Assembly: GCA_963803335.1 (NCBI GenBank)
Contig: CAWDME010000015.1
Coordinates: forward strand, 1 to 64,000
Direction: 5' to 3'
Length of the DNA stretch: 64,000 bases
Source: DASSUW01 sp963803335
GTDB taxonomy: Bacteria > Actinomycetota > Thermoleophilia > Solirubrobacterales > Solirubrobacteraceae
Shown: positions 17,722 to 24,571 of the stretch, piece after piece
How positions within the stretch are numbered: the first letter of the stretch is position 1
Layout of the letters: the number at the start of each line of letters is the position of its first letter
Position numbers and translations under genes: made by a program
The notes under the pieces: model-generated
Database searches by the model: none
The model's input: only the letters and a program-made list of their open reading frames with translations
Told to the model about the DNA's origin: nothing

Positions 17722-19283
17722 CGCTTCTCGTACAGCCACTCCGGCATGCCGCCGGTGGGGTTCCAGACCTTGCGCTGCGTCAGCCACCGCCACCACGAGG
17801 CGGGCGTGATCTTCCCGTACTCGCGCACCCACCAGACGCGGAACGGGAACTCGCGCGACTGGTAGCCGGTGAGCTGGTTGGCGAGCCGGTCGTGCGAGCC
17901 CTGGGTGAGGATGAGCACGTCCGAGTCCGGCGGCGTGCCGGTCGTGCTGAGGTCCTGGTAGCCGACGCTGAGGTCGCGGAAGTACCACGCCCACGGGAAC
18001 GTCGCACCCTCGGCGGCATCCACCGTGACCGTGAACGGCTTGTCGCTCGCCTTCGCCTGCGCGACGACCTGGCGCGCGACATTGGCGACCTCCTCGGAGG
18101 ACTGCGTCGAGACGAGCAGCTCGCGCGGGTTGGCGCGGTGCACGGCGTTGATCTCCCACGATGCGAAGACCACGTAGGCAAACGCCACGACCGCGGCGGC
18201 GATCGCGACCTTGCCGTCCCAGTGCCGCCGTGTCTCCCAGATCGCCTGGACGCCGACGCCGGCCAGCAGGATTAGCGGCAGCAGCGGATGCAGCACCAGC
18301 CAGGCGAACTTCTCACCCGCCCACGAGTAGACGAGCAGCGAGAGGACGAACGCCCATACGAGGAACACGCGCAGCAGGGTCGGCCTGCGGATCGCGACCA
18401 CGGCGCCGACCGCGCCCAGCAGCAGCGCCGGCCACTCGACGCCCGCGATCACGACGCCGTAGAAGACGTCCGACTCGCCGCCGCGGCCCACGCTGTGCTG
18501 GCCGAGCCAGTAGTCCAGCCCCGTGTACAGCCCGTCGATGCCCTTCGGGTTCGTGAAGAACGTCGTGAAGGTCGCGGTGTAGACGGCGATGAACGCCGCC
18601 AGGCACCAGCCCCACGCCTCGAGCCCAACCGCCCGCACCGGGCCGATGACGCGGTCGCGGTGGCGCGAGATGAGCACGGCGAGGAAGAACGTGCCGGCCA
18701 CGAACACCGTGATGAACGTCGACTCCTTCGTCGCGAAGCTGAGCGCGAGCAGGGCCCCGACCAGCGCCGGCTGGTGGCCGCGCGGCCGGTCGAGGAAGCG
18801 GAAGACGACCACGAGCAGCGCGAGCGTGATCGAGGCGATGTAGATGTCCTCGCGCGCGAAGCGCGAGAAGTACAGGTACGAGGGGCCGATCGCGAGCAGC
18901 ACGGCCGCCGTGAACGCGGCGCCGCGGCCGAGCTGGCGCCGCAGCAGGTACGGCATCGGCACCATCAGCGTGCCCATCAGCGCGGGCGCGAGCCGGGCCG
19001 TGAAGTCCGAGGCGCCGAACAGCGCGTACATCCCGGCGGTCAGGTAGAAGCGCAGCGGCCCGTGCAGCAGCGGGTTGTACTGGTAGTCGCCGTTCTTGAA
19101 GAGGAGCCACGAGAAGTAGGCGTCCTGGCTCTCGTCGTGGTGGAACGGACGATCCCCGAGCTGGTAGAAGCGCAGCGCGAGGGCGAGCGCGACCAGCACG
19201 CCGTAGGCGATCAGCTCGCCGCGCGGGCGCCGTGCGCGCGCGGGCGCGGGCTCGGCGGCGCGCGGGGCCGTCGCCGCGGTCAT
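17718..19283 (-). CDS. Agl23-like (TIGR03663-type) flippase-associated membrane protein
   Basis: 521 residues with roughly ten membrane helices. The start LRFYQLGDRPFHHDESQDAYF carries the acidic HHDES motif of GT-C/PMT-like glycosyltransferases in the first external loop, then YNPLLHGPLRFYL and FSRFAREDIYIAS, features typical of the TIGR03663 family. In archaea the named member works with an oligosaccharide flippase during S-layer glycosylation; the bacterial members are untested. The start overlaps the stop of the YbhN-like gene upstream (ATGA), so both are made from one transcript. The neighbouring DUF2298 gene converges on it. Confidence 0.82.
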   Translation of the reverse strand: MTAATAPRAAEPAPARARRPRGELIAYGVLVALALALRFYQLGDRPFHHDESQDAYFSWLLFKNGDYQYNPLLHGPLRFYLTAGMYALFGASDFTARLAPALMGTLMVPMPYLLRRQLGRGAAFTAAVLLAIGPSYLYFSRFAREDIYIASITLALLVVVFRFLDRPRGHQPALVGALLALSFATKESTFITVFVAGTFFLAVLISRHRDRVIGPVRAVGLEAWGWCLAAFIAVYTATFTTFFTNPKGIDGLYTGLDYWLGQHSVGRGGESDVFYGVVIAGVEWPALLLGAVGAVVAIRRPTLLRVFLVWAFVLSLLVYSWAGEKFAWLVLHPLLPLILLAGVGVQAIWETRRHWDGKVAIAAAVVAFAYVVFASWEINAVHRANPRELLVSTQSSEEVANVARQVVAQAKASDKPFTVTVDAAEGATFPWAWYFRDLSVGYQDLSTTGTPPDSDVLILTQGSHDRLANQLTGYQSREFPFRVWWVREYGKITPASWWRWLTQRKVWNPTGGMPEWLYEKR

Positions 19284-20305
19284 CGCCGCGCCTCCCTCAG
19301 CCGGCCCAGGCCGCCGTAGCGGGCGGCGAGCAGGACCAGTCCGACGAGCGTGATCGGGACGACGATGATGAAGCGCAGCATCACGATGTAGGCGACCGCC
19401 TGGGCGCCCGTTCCGCCCAGCGCCTTGATCCCGAGGATGGCGGCGGCGTCCTGCGTGCCCGCATAGGCGGGGCCGGAGGGGATCATCGAGAACACGGACG
19501 CGAGCGCGACGATGTAGAGCCCTTCGATCGGGTCCATGCCGAAGCCGACAGCGGCGCCGGCAGACATCCAGACCCCCGCCTCGATACCCCAGATCACGAG
19601 TGTCATGCCGAGCAGCAGGAGCCCGTGGTGCGCTCGCCGCAGGCCCAGCGTGGCCGAGGCCATCGGGGCGATGAACGCCATCATCCGCTCGTTGCGGCGG
19701 ACGGCGAAGTAGCCGATCGCGACCGCGATGGCCAGACCGAGGGCGGCCAGCAGGATGATCTCGACCTTGCCGCCGCCGACCTCGCCGAGCAGGCCGTAGC
19801 CGACGACGACGAACAGCACGAGCAGCACGGCGATGTCGAGCAGCCGCTCGGCCAGCAGCGTCCCGATCACGGTGCGGATGGACGTGTTCGCCCGTGGGGC
19901 CATCAGCAGCGTGCGGACGACGTCGCCGCCACGGGCCGGGAGGATGTTGTTGCCCATGTAGCCGACGCAGGTCAGCGCGTACGTGTCGGCGCGCGGCGGC
20001 GTGGCGCCCTCGTCGACGAGCAGGCGCTGCCAGCGCTCCGAGCGCACAAGCGTGGCGAGGCCGTAGAGCAGGATCGCGCCGACCAGCGCGGCGATCTCCT
20101 TCGGCGTCGACGGCAGCTTCGGCGGCTGCTGCTTGGTGGCCCACCAGACGACGCCGGCAACGGCCAGCACCGAGACGGCCAGGCCGAGCCACTGCAGGCG
20201 CGCACCACCGCGCCGACGCTGGGCCGGCGGGGGAGGGGACGAGGGCGTGGGATCGGCGCCGGTGGTGTCGACCGGTGCGGTGATCGAGCAAGGATGACAC
20301 CGCAA
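19280..20305 (-). CDS. YbhN-like (lysylphosphatidylglycerol synthase TM region) membrane protein
   Basis: About 340 residues with around eight membrane helices. The family segments are SERWQRLLVDEG, CVGYMGNNILPARGGDVVR (the N-x-LLPAR-GD motif), ERLLDIAVLLVLFVV and SMIPSGPAYAGTQDAA near the C-terminus. Members are integral membrane proteins proposed to act as lipid or glycolipid flippases. No ATG or GTG lies in the expected place; TTG at 20305 is proposed because homology starts soon after and the divergent SpoIID-like gene begins at 20337. The N-terminal 35 residues are a Pro/Thr-rich cytoplasmic leader. Coupled by overlap to the Agl23-like gene. Confidence 0.78.
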   Translation of the reverse strand: MRCHPCSITAPVDTTGADPTPSSPPPPAQRRRGGARLQWLGLAVSVLAVAGVVWWATKQQPPKLPSTPKEIAALVGAILLYGLATLVRSERWQRLLVDEGATPPRADTYALTCVGYMGNNILPARGGDVVRTLLMAPRANTSIRTVIGTLLAERLLDIAVLLVLFVVVGYGLLGEVGGGKVEIILLAALGLAIAVAIGYFAVRRNERMMAFIAPMASATLGLRRAHHGLLLLGMTLVIWGIEAGVWMSAGAAVGFGMDPIEGLYIVALASVFSMIPSGPAYAGTQDAAAILGIKALGGTGAQAVAYIVMLRFIIVVPITLVGLVLLAARYGGLGRLREARR

Positions 20306-20336
20306 CCACGCGGATCCGCCGCTGTTGTGGACCGCG

Positions 20337-21464
20337 ATGCGACTCGTGATCCTCACTCTGGCGCTGCTCGCGGCGCTTCCGGCAACCGCGCGCGCCGACG
20401 ACCTCGTGATCGACGGCCGCGGCTGGGGCCATGGCGTCGGCATGTCCCAGTACGGCGCCTACGGCTACGCGCTGCGCGAGGGCCGCGACGCCCAGTTCAT
20501 CCTCGGCCACTACTACACCGGCAGCAGCTACGGCACGGCGCCGGGCGCGCGCATCCGCGTGCGGCTCAAGCGCACGCGGGTGCCGCGGATCAGCGGCGCG
20601 ACGCTCGCCAAGGCGGCGAACGGGCGCCGCGTGCGGCTCGCCGAGGCGCACGTGTACCGCTTCAAGGCGCTCGACACCACACGCATCGAGATCGTCAACA
20701 CCGCCAACCGCAAGACCAAGGCGCGCGTGCGCGCGCCCGTGACGGTCACCGGCGGCACCAGCACCACGCTGCGCGGCACCGCCGACAACGGCCTCGCCAA
20801 CGGCGCCTACCGCGGGCGGCTCGTGCTCACGCGCGACGGCGGCGCGGTCCTCGTCGTCAACAGAGTCGGGCTCGAGCGGTACCTCTACGGCGTCGTTCCG
20901 TCGGAGATGCCGGCGTCGTGGCCGGCGGAGGCGCTGAAGGCGCAGGCGGTCGTGGCCCGCTCGTACGCGCTCAAGAGCCGGCGCCCGACCGCGCCGTACG
21001 ACGTGTTCGCCGACGTGCGCTCGCAGGTCTACCGCGGCGTGCCGGCCGAGACCGCGGCGTCGAACGCCGCCGTCAACGGCACGCGCGCGCACGTCGTCAC
21101 GGCTGGCGGCGAGATCGCCCAGACGTTCTTCTTCTCGACCTCCGGCGGCCGCACGGCGACCAACGAGGAGGCCTTCGGCGGCGCCCCGATCTCCTACCTG
21201 CGCTCGGTCGACGACCCGTACGACGACCTCTCGCCCTACCACACGTGGGCGGAGCGGTTCACGGCCGCGTCGGCCGCGAAGAAGCTGCGGTCGATCACGA
21301 ACGGCGGCCTGAAGGGCCTGGAGGTGGCGACCAAGACCAGCTCCGGCCGCGCCGCGACCATGATCGTGCACGGCAGTCGCGGCGACACGACCGCGAGCGC
21401 GGCTCAGGTGCGGACGCTGCTCGGCCTGCGGAGTACCTGGATCACGAAGGTCACCGGTCCCTGA
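20337..21464 (+). CDS. SpoIID/LytB-domain secreted protein
   Basis: 375 residues with a signal peptide (MRLVILTLALLAALPATARA). The SpoIID/LytB domain contains GWGHGVGMSQYGAYGYA, LERYLYGVVPSEMPASWPAEALKAQAVVARSYAL and YDVFADVRSQVYRGV, and ends with TFFFSTSGGRT and a conserved trailing region. The GHGVGMSQYGA segment and the Glu of PSEMP are the residues conserved in SpoIID lytic transglycosylases. Outside spore formers these proteins are thought to trim or bind peptidoglycan. It starts at ATG 20337, divergent from the YbhN-like gene, and is monocistronic. Confidence 0.88.
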   Translation: MRLVILTLALLAALPATARADDLVIDGRGWGHGVGMSQYGAYGYALREGRDAQFILGHYYTGSSYGTAPGARIRVRLKRTRVPRISGATLAKAANGRRVRLAEAHVYRFKALDTTRIEIVNTANRKTKARVRAPVTVTGGTSTTLRGTADNGLANGAYRGRLVLTRDGGAVLVVNRVGLERYLYGVVPSEMPASWPAEALKAQAVVARSYALKSRRPTAPYDVFADVRSQVYRGVPAETAASNAAVNGTRAHVVTAGGEIAQTFFFSTSGGRTATNEEAFGGAPISYLRSVDDPYDDLSPYHTWAERFTAASAAKKLRSITNGGLKGLEVATKTSSGRAATMIVHGSRGDTTASAAQVRTLLGLRSTWITKVTGP

Positions 21465-21479
21465 TCCGTCTCTCAGGCC

Positions 21480-22214
21480 CTAGGACGGTCCGGCCTCGCG
21501 AGCGCGGGCGACGAGGGCGGGGACGCCCTCGGTCCATGGGTCGCCGTGCCCGGGCAGCACGACGCCCGCCTCGAGGCCCTCGATGCGGTCGAGCGACTCC
21601 AGCTCGCCCGCGACCGACACCGCGAAGGCGCCGGGCATGATCTGAGGGCCCGAGCGGCCGGTGAGCGGGTTCCAGGTGCAGAGCGCGTCGCCGGCGAACA
21701 GCGCGCCGCGGTCGGGCATATGGAAGACGACGTGGCCGTTGGAGTGGCCGGGCGTGTGGACCACGAGCGGGTGGCCCGGGACGTCCAGCACCTGGCCGTC
21801 GGTGAACGTCGACAGCGCGGCGATCTTCGGCCGCCGCAGCGCGCCGCTGCGCGCGAACAGCGCGAGCAGCTTCCACGCCTGGGCGTAGCGCAGGTACGGG
21901 AGCGGGTTGCCCTCGGGCTTCTGCTCGACGCCGTCGCGCGCCATCGCCGCATCAGCCTCGTGGATGTGGACGGTCGCGCCGGCCTGGCGGACGACCTCGG
22001 CCAGCCCGACGTGATCCATGTGCCCGTGCGTGAGCACGACCGCCCCGATGTCGGACACCGTCCGCCCGCGCTCGCGCAGGAACGCCTCGAGCTGGCCGCG
22101 GAAGCCGGGCACGCCGGCGTCGACCAGCGTGAGCCGGCGGTCCTCCTCGACGAGATAGAAGTTCACGACCTCGTTGCCGAGGCGATGGATCCCGGGCGCG
22201 ACCTCGGTCGGCAT
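21480..22214 (-). CDS. Metallo-beta-lactamase-fold hydrolase
   Basis: 244 residues. Metal motif THGHMDHVG at 62-70, a second His in VVHTPGHSNGHVVFH, the bridging Asp in ALFAGDALCTWN and a last His in VLPGHGDPW. This is the complete two-zinc (glyoxalase II-like) set. It is a cytoplasmic hydrolase of unknown substrate; the group includes thioesterases, lactonases and glyoxalase II relatives. Convergent with the SpoIID-like gene (16 bases between stops) and transcribed alone. Confidence 0.88.
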   Translation of the reverse strand: MPTEVAPGIHRLGNEVVNFYLVEEDRRLTLVDAGVPGFRGQLEAFLRERGRTVSDIGAVVLTHGHMDHVGLAEVVRQAGATVHIHEADAAMARDGVEQKPEGNPLPYLRYAQAWKLLALFARSGALRRPKIAALSTFTDGQVLDVPGHPLVVHTPGHSNGHVVFHMPDRGALFAGDALCTWNPLTGRSGPQIMPGAFAVSVAGELESLDRIEGLEAGVVLPGHGDPWTEGVPALVARAREAGPS

Positions 22215-22408
22215 GCGGCGACGATACGGGTTCGAATCCGGTTGGACGAAGCCGGTTCCATGCAGTACCTTGGCTGGACTGATGGCAAGCCGCCGTTACA
22301 TCCCCACGAAGCTCATGCCCGTCGCAGCGGGTCATTCGTGGGTGGGCGCGCGGACGTTCGCCATCCTCACGAACCAGCCGCGCGGCTCTTAGCGGACGGA
22401 ACCTTCAC

Positions 22409-23341
22409 ATGGACCCGTCCGCGAAGAACGCGGGCGGGCGTCGTGTGACGCGCTGGACCCGCGAACTCATCATCGAGAAGATCAAGGAGTGGGACGCCCG
22501 CTACGGCGAGCCGCCCTGCTCGGCCGACTGGAACCCGTCGCTGGCTCGCTGGCGCGCGCAGGACTGGCGCGCCGAGCGCTACCGCGAAGGCGTCTGGCCC
22601 TCGACCAACGCCGCCAAGCGCCCGTTCGACGGCTCCTTCGACGCTGCCGTCCGGGCGGCGGGGCTGGAGCCGCACAAACCGGGGCCGAAACGCAACGGCG
22701 CCGACGAAGCTCGCCTGACAGGCGAACGTAGCGTCGCCGAAGGAGCGGCTCGCCGGGCAGGCGAAACCCATGTCCCCGTCGCGCGGCCGCGCGACGAGCT
22801 GGCCGCGGCGCTGAAGCGTGTCCGCGAGGCTGAGGCCCGCGTCGCGGAGCTCGAGCGCGGCCTGCTGTTCGCCGAAGGACGCGGCGAGCGCGCCGAGGCC
22901 AAGGCCGGCGAGGCCCGCCGCCGCGGGCGGCGCAGCGGCGACAAGCGCGCGCACCGCGAGCGCGTGCGCGTCGTCCGGCGCGATCCCGGCAGCGAGATGA
23001 TCGAGCGGGCCGAGGCGCTGGTCGCCGACGCCGAGGCGCGCGTGCGCGCCGCCGAGGATCAGGCCGGGGCCGCCGCGCGCGACGCCGCGGAGGCTCGCCA
23101 GGAAGCGGCGGCGGCGAAGCGCCGCGCGCGCGAGCTGAGCGCCCTGATCGCCGAGGACCAGCGGCGGCTGACCGGCGGCGAGCTGGCCGAGCTGCGCGCC
23201 GGCGGCCCGTCCGGCCCGGCGGTGCTGGCCGCGGCGCTCAAGCGCCTCGCCAAGGCGCGTGCGGCGGGCGACCGTGGCGGGCTCGCGTCGGCGCTGGCCG
23301 AGGTCGCCTCGGCCGCGGTGCGCTGGCGGGACCGCATCTGA
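22409..23341 (+). CDS. HNH-repeat (homing-endonuclease-associated repeat) protein with long coiled coil
   Basis: 310 residues. Residues about 13-75 carry the pattern RWTRELIIEKIKEWDARYGEPP, then SADWNP and WPSTNAAKRPFDGSFDAAVRAAGL, which is the approximately 60-residue 'homing endonuclease associated repeat' (HNH_repeat) common in actinobacteria. No HNH nuclease follows. Residues about 125-300 are Ala/Arg/Glu-rich and should form a long coiled coil with heptads such as RVREAEARVAELERG. A DNA-binding structural or regulatory protein is plausible, but the function is unknown. A strong hairpin follows its stop. Confidence 0.72.
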   Translation: MDPSAKNAGGRRVTRWTRELIIEKIKEWDARYGEPPCSADWNPSLARWRAQDWRAERYREGVWPSTNAAKRPFDGSFDAAVRAAGLEPHKPGPKRNGADEARLTGERSVAEGAARRAGETHVPVARPRDELAAALKRVREAEARVAELERGLLFAEGRGERAEAKAGEARRRGRRSGDKRAHRERVRVVRRDPGSEMIERAEALVADAEARVRAAEDQAGAAARDAAEARQEAAAAKRRARELSALIAEDQRRLTGGELAELRAGGPSGPAVLAAALKRLAKARAAGDRGGLASALAEVASAAVRWRDRI

Positions 23342-23360
23342 CCTTCCCTCCCCAGGTCCG

Positions 23361-23394
23361 GGGCGGGCCGGCTCCCTCCTCAGCCGGCCCGCCC
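23361..23394 (+). terminator. 13-bp GC-rich hairpin after the HNH-repeat gene
   Basis: Arms GGGCGGGCCGGCT and AGCCGGCCCGCCC are perfectly complementary around an eight-base loop, starting 20 bases after the stop at 23341. No T tract follows, which is usual in high-GC actinobacteria. Confidence 0.65.
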
Positions 23395-23452
23395 GCGATC
23401 AAGGAAGTCGTGCAGTCCGCCGATAAATCCGCGGGTAATGTCCGTAAGGACC

Positions 23453-24007
23453 ATGGCCGCACTCGTCGAGGGACAGATCGCCCGTCTGGATGTGGGCGAG
23501 AGTCTGGCGTGCCGCATCATCGGCTTCAGTGGCCCCGAGGTCGTGCTCGCGCTCGACCAGCAGCCTGAGGAAGAGATCGCCAGCGGCGCCGCCGCGTACT
23601 TGCTGCTCGAGGCCGACGGGCAGCTGCAGGCCGTCCGCGGCCGCGTCAGCGCTCCGCTCAACGGCGAGGTCGTCATCCGCCTCACCGACGACATCCGGCT
23701 CGGCCAGCGCCGTGTCTTCTCGCGCGCGCCGATCCCGCTCCCGGTTCGCGTCAAGACCGAAAAGGCGGACTGGGCGAGCGTCACGCGCGACGTCAGCGCC
23801 GGCGGCGTCTGCGTAGCCCGCGACGGCGCCGAGTACGGCGGCGGCGCGGTCCAGCTCACGATCACCGTCGCCAGCCACGAGGTCGTCGCCGAGGCCCGCG
23901 TCGTGCGGGTCACCGAGAGCGATCTCGGCGTCGAGTTCGAGCAGATCGAAGACGCCGATCGGCTCCTGCTGGCGTCGCTCGCGCTGGCCTATCACCGCCC
24001 GCGGTAA
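23453..24007 (+). CDS. PilZ-domain protein
   Basis: 184 residues. The N-terminal part is a YcgR-N-like beta domain. The PilZ domain runs from about 90 with RRVFSRAPIPLPVRV, a variant of the R-x-x-x-R cyclic-di-GMP site, and RDVSAGGVCVA (family D-x-S-x-x-G). It would bind c-di-GMP and alter motility, secretion or adhesion; the target is not evident. ATG 23453 has an AAGGA only two bases ahead, so ATG 23438, five codons upstream in frame, may be the true start. A small CCGCC/GGCGG hairpin follows at 24018-24031. Confidence 0.8.
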   Translation: MAALVEGQIARLDVGESLACRIIGFSGPEVVLALDQQPEEEIASGAAAYLLLEADGQLQAVRGRVSAPLNGEVVIRLTDDIRLGQRRVFSRAPIPLPVRVKTEKADWASVTRDVSAGGVCVARDGAEYGGGAVQLTITVASHEVVAEARVVRVTESDLGVEFEQIEDADRLLLASLALAYHRPR

Positions 24008-24094
24008 GCGCTCTCTCCCGCCGAACGGCGGCGTGCATTAGGCTCTCTGGCCAGCGCCAAATGTCGCGTTCTCGACGGAGGAGGAGACGCTGTA

Positions 24095-24571
24095 ATGGCA
24101 CGGGTCTCAATGGCTGTGAACGGGGTTCGCTACGACCAGGACGTGGAGCCTCGACTGCTCCTCGTGCACTTCCTACGCGACACCCTCGGGCTGACGGGCA
24201 CGCATGTCGGCTGTGACACCTCCAACTGCGGCGCTTGCACCGTCCATCTCAACGGCGATGCCGTCAAGAGCTGCACTGTGCTCGCGGTGCAGGCCGACGG
24301 CGCGGAGGTCACCACGATCGAGGGCATGGGGACCGACGACGCGCTGCACCCGCTGCAGGAGGCCTTCTGGAAGAACCACGGGCTGCAGTGCGGTTACTGC
24401 ACGCCCGGGATGATCATGGCCGGCGCCGATCTGCTGACGAAGAATCCGGACCCGAGCGAGGAAGAGGTGCGCGAGGCGCTCGCCGGCAACCTCTGCCGCT
24501 GTACGGGCTACCACAACATCGTGAAAGCGGTGCTGGACGCCGCCGACACGACGAAGGGGGTGCCGGCATGA
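24095..24571 (+). CDS. coxS: Aerobic CO-dehydrogenase-family small subunit, two [2Fe-2S] clusters
   Basis: 158 residues. The plant-ferredoxin-like domain has HVGCDTSNCGACTVHLNG with a later SC (first cluster), and the helical domain has LQCGYCTPGMIM and NLCRCTGYHNIV (second cluster); all eight cysteines are present. It passes electrons from the molybdenum site of the large subunit to FAD in the medium subunit. The GGAGGAGGAG stretch about 8-18 bases before ATG 24095 is an unusually strong ribosome site, fitting first position in the operon. The large subunit starts inside its stop (ATGA). Confidence 0.95.
   Translation: MARVSMAVNGVRYDQDVEPRLLLVHFLRDTLGLTGTHVGCDTSNCGACTVHLNGDAVKSCTVLAVQADGAEVTTIEGMGTDDALHPLQEAFWKNHGLQCGYCTPGMIMAGADLLTKNPDPSEEEVREALAGNLCRCTGYHNIVKAVLDAADTTKGVPA

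Noticed and set aside
22232..22260. GGTTCGAATCC-like string resembling a tRNA T-arm
   Set aside because: No acceptor, D or anticodon arms can be folded around it, the T-stem has a mismatch and no CCA follows. It lies just upstream of the MBL hydrolase start.
22282..22392. 36-residue ORF (MASRRYIPTKLMPVAAGH...)
   Set aside because: No ribosome site, no recognised family and too short to separate from chance in high-GC sequence.
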